NCBI GenBank assembly: GCA_964555285.1
Contig: CAZKRM010000014.1
Coordinates: 16,271-80,270 of the forward strand
DNA length: 64,000 nt
Direction: 5' to 3'
Source: JBBIQV01 sp964555285
GTDB lineage: Bacteria > Nitrospirota > Nitrospiria > Nitrospirales > Nitrospiraceae
Notes under the pieces: model-generated
Database searches by the model: none
Told to the model about the DNA's origin: nothing
What the model saw: only the letters and a program-made list of their open reading frames with translations
Position numbers and translations under genes: made by a program
Part shown: one piece after another, positions 23,754-33,400 of the stretch
Layout of the letters: each line of letters starts with the position of its first letter
Numbering within the stretch: position 1 is the stretch's first letter

Positions 23754-23786
23754 CCTTCTCATCGGAACCGATGGGAAGGTTTTTTT
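23754..23786 (+). terminator. Intrinsic terminator in the pyr leader
   Basis: Arms CCTTCTCATC and GATGGGAAGG form a 10-base stem (one G-U type mismatch) with a six-base loop, directly followed by seven T. It lies ~70 bases before pyrR and downstream of the PyrR site, the standard attenuator layout. Confidence 0.88.
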
Positions 23787-23856
23787 ATGCCCAGCGGCAG
23801 ACGTGAAACGTGAGGCGTGAAGCGCATGAGCGATTTTTCATGAGAACGAAACGGCC

Positions 23857-24417
23857 ATGATGACCGGTGAGAAAACGGAACGACAGGAAGAAAAACTGGT
23901 GATGGACGCCGGCGATATTGCGCGGGCGTTGACGCGGATCGCTCACGAAATCATCGAGCGCAACAAAGGCACCAAAGAGCTGGCGCTGGTCGGGATTCGC
24001 ACGGGAGGCGTTCACCTGGCCCACCGGCTGGCGCGACGGATTCTGGATATCGAGGGGACGCAGGTCCCGATCGGCGACCTGGATATTACCCTCTATCGGG
24101 ACGACTTGAGCTTGCGCAAGGATCAACCGGTGCTGAAGAAGACCATGGTGCCGTTCAACATCTCCGACCTCAAGGTCGTGCTTGTGGACGATGTGTTGTT
24201 TACCGGTCGGACGATCCGCGCGGCGATGGATGGCCTGATCGACCTGGGACGGCCGGCGGAGATTCAACTGGCGGTCCTTGTGGATCGCGGTCACCGGCAG
24301 CTGCCGATCAAGGCCACCTATATCGGAAAAAATATTCCCACTTCGCGAGAGGAAAATATTCAGGTTCACCTCGAAGAGGAAGGGGAAGACGATCGGGTCG
24401 TCATCCTGAAGGCATGA
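23857..24417 (+). CDS. pyrR: Pyrimidine operon attenuation protein / uracil phosphoribosyltransferase PyrR
   Basis: RNA-binding regulator that senses UMP/PRPP and terminates pyr transcription; some members also make UMP from uracil and PRPP. The 186-residue protein has the family blocks ALTRIAHEIIERNKG, VGIRTGGVHLA and the PRPP loop VVLVDDVLFTGRTIRAAMD. DRGHRQLPIKATYIGKNIPTSR completes the signature. First gene of the operon, directly behind its own likely target in the leader RNA. Ends in an ATGA overlap with pyrB. Confidence 0.96.
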   Translation: MMTGEKTERQEEKLVMDAGDIARALTRIAHEIIERNKGTKELALVGIRTGGVHLAHRLARRILDIEGTQVPIGDLDITLYRDDLSLRKDQPVLKKTMVPFNISDLKVVLVDDVLFTGRTIRAAMDGLIDLGRPAEIQLAVLVDRGHRQLPIKATYIGKNIPTSREENIQVHLEEEGEDDRVVILKA

Positions 24418-25352
24418 AGCGGAAAGAAACCGTGAGCCTCAAACGGAAAGATCTCTTGAGCCTCGCCACGCTTTCGGAGGATGAAATCACGCTCATCCTC
24501 GAGACGTCGGATTCGTTCAAAGAGGTCACCGGCCGCGAGATCAAGAAGGTCCCGGCCTTGCGAGGCAAGACCGTCGTGAACCTGTTCTTCGAGCCCAGCA
24601 CCAGAACCCGCACCTCCTTCGAACTGGCGGCGAAACGGCTCAGCGCAGACGTGATCAACTTCTCTCCCTCGTCGAGCAGCATCGTCAAGGGCGAGACGCT
24701 GCTCGATACGGCCCGCAACATCGAAGCCATGCAAGCCGACATTATCGTGCTCCGCCATCCGACAGCCGGCGCGGCGGAAACGTTGGCGCGGGGTGTGAAG
24801 TCCTCGGTCATCAACGCGGGGGACGGGTGGCACGAACATCCGACTCAGGCGCTGCTCGATCTCTACACGCTGCGCGAGCGGGGCCTGCAGTTTCAGGGGT
24901 TGCGCGTCGCCATCGTGGGGGATGTGGCGCATAGCCGCGTGGCCCGCTCGAACATCTATGCCTTGACGAAGCTCGGCGCTGAGGTGCGGCTCGCGGGGCC
25001 TGCCACGATGATGCCCCTGGGCATCGAACGGCTGGGGGTCAAGGTCTTCCACGATCTGGATGAAGCCCTGCGCGGCGTGCAGGCCATCATGATGCTACGG
25101 CTCCAACTGGAACGGCAGGGGCGGGCCCTGTTCCCGACGATTCGCGAATATTCCCGCCTCTACGGCCTGACTGTGGAGCGCGTGAAGCTCGCAGACCCCG
25201 GCGCCATCGTGATGCACCCAGGCCCGATCAATCGCGGCGTTGAGATCGCGCCCGAGGTGGCGGACAGCCTCTCTTCGGTGATCCTCGATCAAGTCGCGAA
25301 CGGCGTGGCGGTCCGCATGGGCATCCTCTATCTCATGTCAGGAGCGAATTGA
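24414..25352 (+). CDS. pyrB: Aspartate carbamoyltransferase catalytic subunit
   Basis: Condenses carbamoyl phosphate with aspartate to carbamoyl aspartate, the committed step of pyrimidine synthesis. The 312-residue chain carries the carbamoyl phosphate-binding loop FEPSTRTRTSFE, LRHPTAGAAE, INAGDGWHEHPTQALLDL and VMHPGPINRGVEI. No pyrI regulatory-subunit gene is nearby, which fits the PyrR-type control. A downstream in-frame GTG (24432) would remove six residues; the overlapping ATG is preferred because it couples to pyrR. Confidence 0.97.
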   Translation: MKRKETVSLKRKDLLSLATLSEDEITLILETSDSFKEVTGREIKKVPALRGKTVVNLFFEPSTRTRTSFELAAKRLSADVINFSPSSSSIVKGETLLDTARNIEAMQADIIVLRHPTAGAAETLARGVKSSVINAGDGWHEHPTQALLDLYTLRERGLQFQGLRVAIVGDVAHSRVARSNIYALTKLGAEVRLAGPATMMPLGIERLGVKVFHDLDEALRGVQAIMMLRLQLERQGRALFPTIREYSRLYGLTVERVKLADPGAIVMHPGPINRGVEIAPEVADSLSSVILDQVANGVAVRMGILYLMSGAN

Positions 25353-25353
25353 A

Positions 25354-25400
25354 ACATTGGGTCATTGTTTCAATGAATCAATGAGCAAATGAGTCAATCA
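25354..25400. repeat. CATTG/CAATG-rich short repeat
   Basis: The pyrB-pyrC spacer consists mostly of CATTG and CAATGA units. TCAATGAATCAATGA (25370-25384) recurs with one change at 29422-29436 in the sppA-M48 spacer of the same operon. Confidence 0.6.
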
Positions 25401-25417
25401 GCGAAACGGAGTGAAGC

Positions 25418-26692
25418 GTGACACTTGTTATACGAGGCGGTCAGGTCATCGATCCCGGTCGGGTCAACGGCCAAGCCGATGTGTTGATCGAGAATGGGAA
25501 GATCGCCGCAGTCGGCCGCAATCTGTCGGCGCCTGCGTCTGCGACCGTGATTCAGGCCAAGGGGTGGTTGGTGGCACCAGGATTCGTCGATCTCCACGTC
25601 CACTTCCGGGAACCGGGGTTCGAGTACAAGGAGACGATTGAGTCGGGGACGGCGGCGGCCGCCGCGGGCGGTTTCACTTCCGTCTGCTGCATGCCCAACA
25701 CGAACCCGGTGAACGACAACCAATCCATCACGGAGTTCATTCTGGATCGGGCCAAAGCCGCCGGGCACGCCCACGTATTCCCCATCGGCGCGATCACAAA
25801 GGGATCGGAAGGCAAAGAGCTGGCCGAGATCGGCGATCTCCGGCGCGCCGGCTGTGTAGCGATTTCCGATGACGGCAAGCCGGTGATGAACAGCCTGGTG
25901 ATGCGCCGTGCGATGGAATACGCCCTGGCCTTCGACGTGCCGGTCGTAGACCACTGCGAGGACTTGCATCTTGCTGAAGGCGGCTGCATGAACGAGGGGA
26001 TCGTCTCGACCGAGTTGGGATTGCCCGGCATTCCCGCCGCGGCTGAGGATGTGATGGTTGCGCGGAACATCGCCCTGGCGGAACTCACGGGCGCGCGGTT
26101 GCATCTGGCCCACATCAGCACGGTCGGGTCTGTCCGCATGGTGCGGGAAGCCAAGTCGCGCGGCATCAAGGTGACGGCGGAGGCGTGCCCGCATCACTTC
26201 TCCATCACGGAAGAAGTGTGCCGCGGCTACAACACGCACGCGAAGATGAACCCGCCGCTCCGCACCTGGCAGGACGTGCATGCGATCAAGGAAGGGCTCC
26301 GGGACGGAACCATCGACGTGATTGCCACCGACCACGCACCGCATGCCACCCAGGAAAAGCAGCAGGAGTTTGCAGAGGCGCCGTTCGGCATTGTCGGCCT
26401 CGAAACGGCGCTTCCTCTCACATTCGCGCTGGTCGAGGAAGGTATCTTGACGGTGGAAACGGCCGTGGCGAAACTCACCACGGAGCCGGCGAAGGCGTTC
26501 GGACTCACGAAGGGCACATTGAAGCCGGGTGCGGATGCCGATGTGGTGGTCGTCGATCCTCACGAATCCTGGGAGGTGGACCCGACGAAGTTCCGCTCGA
26601 AGAGCCGGAACACACCTTTTGCTGGATGGAAAGTCAAAAGTCGGGTAAAAATGACCATTGTTTCCGGTAGAGTCGTCTTCCAATCCAGCTAA
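25418..26692 (+). CDS. pyrC: Dihydroorotase (type I, zinc-dependent)
   Basis: Cyclises carbamoyl aspartate to dihydroorotate. The 424-residue amidohydrolase has the metal ligands HVHFREPG near residue 62, the carboxylated-Lys region EYKETIESG, HLAHISTVGS, CPHHFS and the catalytic DHAPH. N- and C-terminal beta-sandwich segments (start LVIRGGQVIDPG; end AGWKVKSRVKMTIVSGRVV) complete the fold. GTG start. Length and motifs match the class I bacterial enzymes that associate with PyrB. Confidence 0.97.
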   Translation: MTLVIRGGQVIDPGRVNGQADVLIENGKIAAVGRNLSAPASATVIQAKGWLVAPGFVDLHVHFREPGFEYKETIESGTAAAAAGGFTSVCCMPNTNPVNDNQSITEFILDRAKAAGHAHVFPIGAITKGSEGKELAEIGDLRRAGCVAISDDGKPVMNSLVMRRAMEYALAFDVPVVDHCEDLHLAEGGCMNEGIVSTELGLPGIPAAAEDVMVARNIALAELTGARLHLAHISTVGSVRMVREAKSRGIKVTAEACPHHFSITEEVCRGYNTHAKMNPPLRTWQDVHAIKEGLRDGTIDVIATDHAPHATQEKQQEFAEAPFGIVGLETALPLTFALVEEGILTVETAVAKLTTEPAKAFGLTKGTLKPGADADVVVVDPHESWEVDPTKFRSKSRNTPFAGWKVKSRVKMTIVSGRVVFQSS

Positions 26693-26705
26693 CCTGCATG
26701 GGTCT

Positions 26706-27245
26706 ATGGATGACGCAGGCGCACAGCGGGCGTGGAGGGGAGCGACGCTGGGTTATACGGTGGAGTTGCTCGGGTTGTCGGTGTGGGTCGGAGGGCTGAT
26801 CGCGATCCTCGTGACGGTCATCCCCGAAGTCTTTAGTATCGGCCTGGAACCGGGGGGGCGCTTACTGACCCGCGTGTTCGGACGGTACAACATGCTCGTG
26901 TTCGGTGCGATGGGGCTTCTACTCGTTGTTTCAATCTACCGTCTGTGGCTCAATCTCGGTAAGGGATTCGATGCGGCCGCCGTGCCCCGCGCGGAGTGGG
27001 TGATCTTGGGTCTGATGTCGGTGATCCACCTGCTGCTCGTGCTGGTTCTCGTGCCCGATTCGGTCACCCTTCAAGAGCAGGCCTTCACGACACAGGGGGA
27101 AGCCGCCCGCAAAGCCGCCCACGAAGCCTTCTTCCGTAGCCATAAGCTTGTGCGGTATCTGTATATCGCGAATCTCGGACTTGGCATCGGGCTGATGTCG
27201 GTGAAGGTCCGAGGGTGGGTGCATCCACGGAGCGCGTCGATATGA
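26706..27245 (+). CDS. DUF4149-like four-helix membrane protein
   Basis: A 179-residue integral membrane protein with four predicted helices (around residues 16-37, 55-77, 92-112 and 151-170). The first loop has LSVWVGGLIAILVTVIPEVFSI, like DUF4149 proteins. A hydrophilic helical loop lies between helices three and four. Function unknown. The frame is open upstream across the pyrC end, but the ATG at 26706 follows the pyrC stop and is the likely start. The stop overlaps carA as ATGA, so it is a coupled member of the pyr operon. Confidence 0.8.
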   Translation: MDDAGAQRAWRGATLGYTVELLGLSVWVGGLIAILVTVIPEVFSIGLEPGGRLLTRVFGRYNMLVFGAMGLLLVVSIYRLWLNLGKGFDAAAVPRAEWVILGLMSVIHLLLVLVLVPDSVTLQEQAFTTQGEAARKAAHEAFFRSHKLVRYLYIANLGLGIGLMSVKVRGWVHPRSASI

Positions 27246-28432
27246 AAAAAGCGGTTCTCGCACTGGCCGACGGCACGGTCTTCGAAGGCCGAGCGCTGGG
27301 GTATGACGGTGAGACCCTGGGCGAAGTCGTCTTCAATACCGCCATGACCGGCTACCAAGAAATCCTCACCGATCCGTCCTATAAGGGGCAGATCATCACG
27401 ATGACCTGCCCACACATCGGCAACTACGGCGTGACGCCGGAGGATATCGAGTCGCGGCGCATTTGGGCTGAAGGCTTTGTCCTCAAGGAAGCCAGCGTGC
27501 GCGCCAGCAACTGGCGGAGTCAACAGACGCTCCATGAGTATCTTCGCGAGGCGCGTGTGGTCGCCATCGAGGGACTGGACACGCGCAAACTGACCCGGCA
27601 TCTGCGAGAACATGGGGCGCAGCAAGGCCTCATTTCCCATGTGGACCTGGATCCTCAGCGGGCGGTCGAAAAAGCGCGAGGCGCGCCGAGCATTATCGGG
27701 CGGGACCTCGCCGCGGAAGTGACCTGCGACACATCCTACCAGTGGGCCACAGGGTCGGGAGCGTGGGTGCCTCGCCTCGATGGGAAGGCTGCTTCCATCC
27801 ACCGGGGGGAAGCCGACAGGAAAACCCGGCGGGTCGTCGCGTACGATTTCGGGGTCAAGCAGAATATCTTGCGTCGATTGATCGACGTGGGCTGCGAGGT
27901 TACCGTCGTGCCGGCATCCACGACTGCCGAGCGCGTCCTTGCCATGAAGCCGGACGGAGTGTTCCTGTCGAACGGCCCCGGTGACCCGGAGGGCGTACCC
28001 TACGCGATGGAAGCTGTGCGTCAGTTGATCGGCCGTCGTCCGATTTTTGGAATCTGCCTCGGCCACCAGATTCTCGGACTCGCGCTGGGCCTCAGCACGT
28101 ACAAATTGAAGTTCGGCCACCATGGAGCCAATCACCCCGTGATGGACCTCCGAACGAGGAAGGTGGAGATCACCTCCCAAAACCATAACTTCGCGGTCCG
28201 CGCCCCGCTGCCGGGCGACGGCGTTCCTGCGACCCCGCCCGTGGTGGACACACCATTCGGCCGCGTGGCCATCACGCACCTGAGTTTGAACGATAAGTCG
28301 ATCGAAGGCATGGCCTGCTTGGATCAGCCGGTGTTTTCGGTACAATATCACCCGGAAGCTTCCCCGGGGCCTCACGACTCAGCCTATCTGTTCGAAGAAT
28401 TCGTGCAGATGATGGAGACGCATCATGGGTAA
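27242..28432 (+). CDS. carA: Carbamoyl phosphate synthase small (glutaminase) subunit
   Basis: Hydrolyses glutamine and delivers ammonia to CarB for carbamoyl phosphate. The 396-residue protein has the N-terminal CPSase domain (LADGTVFEGRALGYDGE, GEVVFNTAMTGYQEILTDPSY) and a class I glutamine amidotransferase domain with the nucleophile Cys in GICLGHQILGLALG and His/Glu in QYHPEASPGP. GLFLSNGPGDPE-like block present (GVFLSNGPGDPEG). The ATG at 27242 overlaps the upstream membrane-protein stop; an earlier in-frame start would overlap further. Overlaps sppA by eight bases. Confidence 0.97.
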   Translation: MKKAVLALADGTVFEGRALGYDGETLGEVVFNTAMTGYQEILTDPSYKGQIITMTCPHIGNYGVTPEDIESRRIWAEGFVLKEASVRASNWRSQQTLHEYLREARVVAIEGLDTRKLTRHLREHGAQQGLISHVDLDPQRAVEKARGAPSIIGRDLAAEVTCDTSYQWATGSGAWVPRLDGKAASIHRGEADRKTRRVVAYDFGVKQNILRRLIDVGCEVTVVPASTTAERVLAMKPDGVFLSNGPGDPEGVPYAMEAVRQLIGRRPIFGICLGHQILGLALGLSTYKLKFGHHGANHPVMDLRTRKVEITSQNHNFAVRAPLPGDGVPATPPVVDTPFGRVAITHLSLNDKSIEGMACLDQPVFSVQYHPEASPGPHDSAYLFEEFVQMMETHHG

Positions 28433-29393
28433 CCTGTGCCGCGCCTTTCCGGCCTTCTGGACCGTCGTTGTGGCCGCTCTTCAATTCGGCTGCATCACGA
28501 TCAACCTCCCTCCTCCACCGGGCCCTCTGGAAGAAGTCCAGCTCAGCGGGACCGGAGACGGGAAAGTCCTGTTGATCGATTTGTCCGGCGTCATCAGTTC
28601 CCAGGAAACCGACGGCTTCATCTCGAAACCCAGCATGGTCGCCACGCTGAAGGAAGAGCTGACGCGTGCGGCCAAGGATGAGAAGCTGAAAGCGCTCGTC
28701 ATCCGCATCAACAGCCCCGGCGGCACGGTCACGGCCTCGGACATCCTCTATCACGAGCTGCTCACGTTCAAGAACCAGCGAAAGATTCCTGTGGTGGCGT
28801 CGATCATGGACTTGGGTGCATCGGGCGGCTACTATATCGCGGCCGCCGCGGACTCGATCCTAGCCCATCCGTCGTCGGTGACCGGCAGCATCGGCGTCAT
28901 CATGCTCACCGTCAACGCGCGCGGGCTCTTGGAAAAAGTCGGTGTCGAGGCCAACGCGGTGACCTCCGGGCCTCGTAAGGATATGGGCTCGCCGTTCCGT
29001 CCCATGTTGCCGGAAGAACGCGCGATTTTCCAAGGCGTTATCGATTCCTTCTATCATCGGTTCCTCCAAGTCGTGCAGGCGGGACGTCCTGGCTTGCCGG
29101 CCGAGCAGATCAAGAAGCTCGCCGATGGACGCATCTTTTCGGGAGACCAGGCCAAGGCGGCCGGGCTGGTGGACGACATCGGATATTTGGAAGAAGCCAT
29201 CGAGGCGGCCAAGAAAAAGGCCGACCTCACCGAGGCCCGCGTCGTGACCTATCGCCGGCCCGGCGACTACCAGAACAACATCTATTCGCGTCTATTCGGG
29301 ACAGGGACGGGGCTCGCCGGCATGGCCAACTTGGACTTGCTCTCGTTGGTGCGAGGGGGCACGCCGCAGTTCATGTATCTGTGGATGCCGTGA
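28425..29393 (+). CDS. sppA: Signal peptide peptidase SppA-type serine protease (S49)
   Basis: Membrane-anchored protease that degrades cleaved signal peptides. The 322-residue protein starts with a hydrophobic anchor (about residues 8-22), which ends in a Cys (LQFGC) that could be a weak lipobox. The protease core follows: VIRINSPGGTVTASD, the catalytic Ser in DLGASGGYYIAAAADSI, and the Lys-containing KDMGSPFRPM. The length is that of the short, single-domain (Bacillus-type) SppA. It is embedded between carA and carB, which is an unusual place; overlap with carA implies co-translation. Confidence 0.92.
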   Translation: MGNLCRAFPAFWTVVVAALQFGCITINLPPPPGPLEEVQLSGTGDGKVLLIDLSGVISSQETDGFISKPSMVATLKEELTRAAKDEKLKALVIRINSPGGTVTASDILYHELLTFKNQRKIPVVASIMDLGASGGYYIAAAADSILAHPSSVTGSIGVIMLTVNARGLLEKVGVEANAVTSGPRKDMGSPFRPMLPEERAIFQGVIDSFYHRFLQVVQAGRPGLPAEQIKKLADGRIFSGDQAKAAGLVDDIGYLEEAIEAAKKKADLTEARVVTYRRPGDYQNNIYSRLFGTGTGLAGMANLDLLSLVRGGTPQFMYLWMP

Positions 29394-29407
29394 CGGAAGA
29401 ATTGCGG

Positions 29408-29477
29408 CATTGGAACATTGACTCAATGAATCATTGAAGCGGACCTCGAATGACTCAGTCTCACAATGACACAATGA
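29408..29477. repeat. CATTG/CAATGA-rich short repeat before the M48 gene
   Basis: Contains GGAACATTGACTCAATGAA followed by further CAATGA units, related to the pyrB-pyrC spacer repeat at 25354. It makes the start of the next gene uncertain because ATG codons are part of the repeat. Confidence 0.55.
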
Positions 29478-30445
29478 ATAAATTCTTCACGATGCCCATC
29501 AGTCGGCGTGCGGCGCTCTATTGGGGTGCGCGTGGTGTCACCGGTCTCAGTGCTGCGTTGAAAACCGGTGTGACGGCGGGATTGCTCCAGACACTGGCCG
29601 GCTGCGTGCGAGCGCCGGGCACCGCGCGGGACCAGCTTATTTTCTTTTCGGAGGAGAAAGAAATCGCCATGGGTGTGAGCGCATTCCACGAAGTGCTCCG
29701 GCAAGCTCCGCTGAGCCCGAATCCGGAGGTCAACGAGTTGGTGCACAATGTCGGCGAGCGCATTGCCAAGGCCGCCAACAAGCCCGAGTATCATTGGGAG
29801 TTCGCGGTCATCCAGGACGACCGGACCATTAACGCCTTCTGCCTGCCCGGCGGAAAGGTCGCAGTGTTCACCGGCATCTTGAAGGTCACCAAGAACGAAG
29901 CGGGGCTTGCCACCGTGATGGGGCACGAGGTCGCTCACGCATTGCAACGTCACGGGAACGAACGTATGAGCCGAGGCATTCTGGAGCAAATTGCGCAGGT
30001 GGGCGCACTGGCCGGTGCCGCCACTGGAGCGGTCAATCCAGCGGCCCTTCAGGGCCTCCTGGGGGCCTATGGGGTGGGGGTTTCCTTGCCCTTCAATCGT
30101 ACGCAGGAGTCGGAAGCCGATTTCATCGGCCTTCGCCTGATGGCGCAGGCCGGATACGATCCGCGCGAAGCCGTCCAGTTCTGGGAACGGATGAGCGGCT
30201 GCCCGCGCAACATGATCGGGAAGCTCTGTTTCCGGTCACAACAAGCGATTCCGGAATTTCTCTCGACCCACCCCTCGGATGTGACCCGAATCAACCAGAT
30301 AGAAGCGTGGGTTCCGGACGCCTTGCATCTCTATCGCCACGACGGCGGTCCCGCTCTCGATCAACCGATCCGTCCCTATCGTCCGACGATCGGTCCCATG
30401 CCGCAGACCGGCTCCATCGCCACACTCAGAGGTCCGAATGCCTAA
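29474..30445 (+). CDS. M48-family zinc metalloprotease, probable lipoprotein
   Basis: Zinc-dependent protease of the M48 (BepA/Loi-like) type, thought to handle envelope protein quality control. Twin Arg (SRRAAL), a hydrophobic stretch and the lipobox LAGC (about residue 46) suggest Tat-type or Sec-type export as a lipoprotein. The active site is MGHEVAHALQRHGNERM (HExxH), and the third ligand region is TQESEADFIGLRLM. Three possible starts exist (29450, 29474, 29492); 29474 is a compromise because the first lies in a repeat. The stop overlaps carB by eight bases. Confidence 0.9.
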   Translation: MNKFFTMPISRRAALYWGARGVTGLSAALKTGVTAGLLQTLAGCVRAPGTARDQLIFFSEEKEIAMGVSAFHEVLRQAPLSPNPEVNELVHNVGERIAKAANKPEYHWEFAVIQDDRTINAFCLPGGKVAVFTGILKVTKNEAGLATVMGHEVAHALQRHGNERMSRGILEQIAQVGALAGAATGAVNPAALQGLLGAYGVGVSLPFNRTQESEADFIGLRLMAQAGYDPREAVQFWERMSGCPRNMIGKLCFRSQQAIPEFLSTHPSDVTRINQIEAWVPDALHLYRHDGGPALDQPIRPYRPTIGPMPQTGSIATLRGPNA

Positions 30446-33400
30446 GCGTCACGACATCCGCACGATCCTCCTCATCGGCTCGGGCCCGATCGTCATCGGG
30501 CAGGCGTGCGAGTTCGATTACTCCGGTACCCAGGCCTGTAAGGCGCTCAAAGAAGAAGGCTATCGTGTCGTGCTGATTAACAGCAATCCTGCCACCATCA
30601 TGACCGATCCGGAGCTCGCTGACCGGACCTATGTCGAACCGATCACGCTGGACGTCGTCGAAAAAGTGATCGAGCGGGAACGGCCGGACGCCTTGTTGCC
30701 GACGATGGGCGGCCAGACGGCGTTGAACACGGCCGTTGGATTGGTCAAACGGGGCACGCTCGACAAGTATGGCGTCAAGTTGATCGGCGCGTCGGCCGAG
30801 GCCATCCATAAAGCTGAAGATCGCGACGCGTTCAAGCAGGCCATGCAGCGGATCGGGCTGAAGGTGCCCAGAAGCGGGACCGCGCAGACACGCGAGGAGG
30901 CCCTGCGTGTGTTGGAGCAGGTCGGATTCCCTGCGATCGTCCGTCCGTCCTTCACGATGGGCGGAACCGGCGGGAATATCGCCTATAACCGCGAGGAGTT
31001 CGATCGATATATCGACTGGGGTCTTGCCATGAGCCCGGTCAGCCAGGTGTTGATCGAGCAGTCGGTCATCGGCTGGAAAGAGTTCGAACTCGAGGTGATG
31101 CGCGACCTCAAGGACAACGTCGTGATTGTGTGTCCGATCGAGAACCTCGACCCGATGGGCATCCACACGGGCGACAGCATCACCGTGGCGCCGGCCATGA
31201 CGCTGACCGACAAAGAGTATCAAGTCATGCGCGATGCGGCGGTGCGAATCATCCGCGAGATCGGCGTGGATACCGGCGGCTCCAACATCCAATTCGGCGT
31301 CGATCCGGCGACCGGCGACATGGTGGTCATCGAGATGAATCCCAGAGTGTCGCGCAGTTCGGCGCTCGCGTCGAAGGCCACCGGCTTCCCCATCGCCAAA
31401 ATCGCCGCCAAGCTGGCCGTGGGCTATACCCTCGACGAGATCACCAACGATATCACCGGCGTGACGAAGGCCTCGTTCGAGCCGACCATCGATTACGTCG
31501 TGGTGAAGATTCCGCGGTTCGCGTTTCAAAAATTCCCCGGCGCCGACCCGACGCTGACGATCCAGATGAAGTCGGTCGGGGAGGCGATGGCGATCGGACG
31601 CACCTTCACGGAGTCGTTCCAGAAAGCGATCCGCTCGTTGGAGTTGGACCAGTACGGTCTCAGTTCCCGGCTCGGTCTCGACCGCGGCGTGCCTGCCGAC
31701 GTCGATCGAGTGGAGGCGTTGGAGCGAATCCGTTTGGCGGTCCGCACCCCGCAACCGGACCGGCTCTGGCGGTTGGCTGATGGGATACGCCTGGGCATGA
31801 CGAACGACGAACTCTACGCATTGACGAAGATCGACCCCTGGTTCCTGGAACAGATTCGAGGGATCATCACCTTCGAGGGCACGCTGGCGGCACAAGCCGG
31901 CCATGCCGCAACGAGCGGCCTGCCGCATGACCTGCTATGGCAGGCGAAGGAGCTCGGATTCTCAGACGAACGCATCGCGCAACTGACGGGGACCGATCAA
32001 GCCACCGTTCGCCAATGGCGGACGAGGGCACGTGAGGCCTCGTCGACCGCTCGACAGGTCACCTACAAACGGGTCGATACCTGTGCCGCTGAATTCGAAG
32101 CGCACACCCCCTATCTCTATTCCACGTACGGGCAAGAGTGTGAGGCGCGCCCGACAAACCGTCGGAAGGTCGTGATCCTCGGCGGCGGTCCCAACCGGAT
32201 CGGGCAGGGGATCGAGTTTGATTACTGCTGTGTGCATGCCGCCATGGCTCTGCGGGACGAAGGCGTGGAAACCATCATGGTCAATTGCAACCCGGAAACG
32301 GTCAGCACGGATTACGACACCTCCGACCGGCTGTACTTCGAGCCGCTCACCGAAGAGGACGTGTTGAATATCCTCCACTGCGAGCAACCGCTTGGGGTCG
32401 TGCTCCAGTTCGGAGGACAGACGCCGTTGAAGCTGGCATTGCCGCTCGCGAGGGCCGGTGTGAAGATCTTGGGCACCAGCCCGGATGCGATCGACCGTGC
32501 GGAAGATCGCGAGCGCTTCAGAGACTTGCTGGACAAGCTGGGGCTGAAACAGGCTGAGAGCGGCATGGCCCGGTCGGTGGAGGAAGCAGTCCGGATTGCG
32601 GCACGGATCAGTTACCCGGTCATGGTGCGCCCCTCGTACGTGCTGGGTGGGCGCTCGATGCAGATCGTCTATGATGAAGCCGGGTTGCTGGGCTATATGG
32701 GATCGGCGGTCAAAGCCTCGCCGAAGCACCCGGTGCTGATCGATAAGTATCTGCAGGACGCCATCGAGGTCGATGCGGACGCGATCTCGGACGGCAGGAC
32801 CGTGGTCGTTGCCGGCATCATGGAGCACATTGAAGAAGCCGGGGTTCATTCAGGGGACTCGGCCTGCTCCCTTCCGCCGTACTCCTTGGATAAGAAGATC
32901 GTGATGGAGATTGAACGGCAGATGAAGGCGTTGGCGCTCGAACTGGGCGTGATCGGGCTGATGAACGCGCAGTTTGCCGTCAGGAACGGAACCATCTACG
33001 TCCTGGAGGTCAACCCGCGAGGTTCCCGCACCGTCCCATTTGTCAGCAAAGCCATCGGTGTCCCGTTGGCCAAACTCGCGATGAAGGTGATGATCGGCAA
33101 GACCTTGCAGGATCTCCGTTTCACCGAAGCTCCTCTGCCACGCCATCTCTCCGTCAAAGAAGCCGTCTTTCCCTTCATGAAGTTCGCGGGGGTTGATGTG
33201 TTGCTGGGCCCCGAGATGAAATCGACGGGCGAGGTGATGGGGATCGACAGCGATTTCGGCTGGGCGTTCGCCAAATCTCAGGCTGGAGCCGGCGCGATCC
33301 TGCCGACGGCAGGCACCGCGTTCATCAGCGTGAAAGAACAAGACCGGCCCTTCGCGTTGGACGTTGCCCGGCGTTTACGCCAGATGAATTTCCGGATCAA

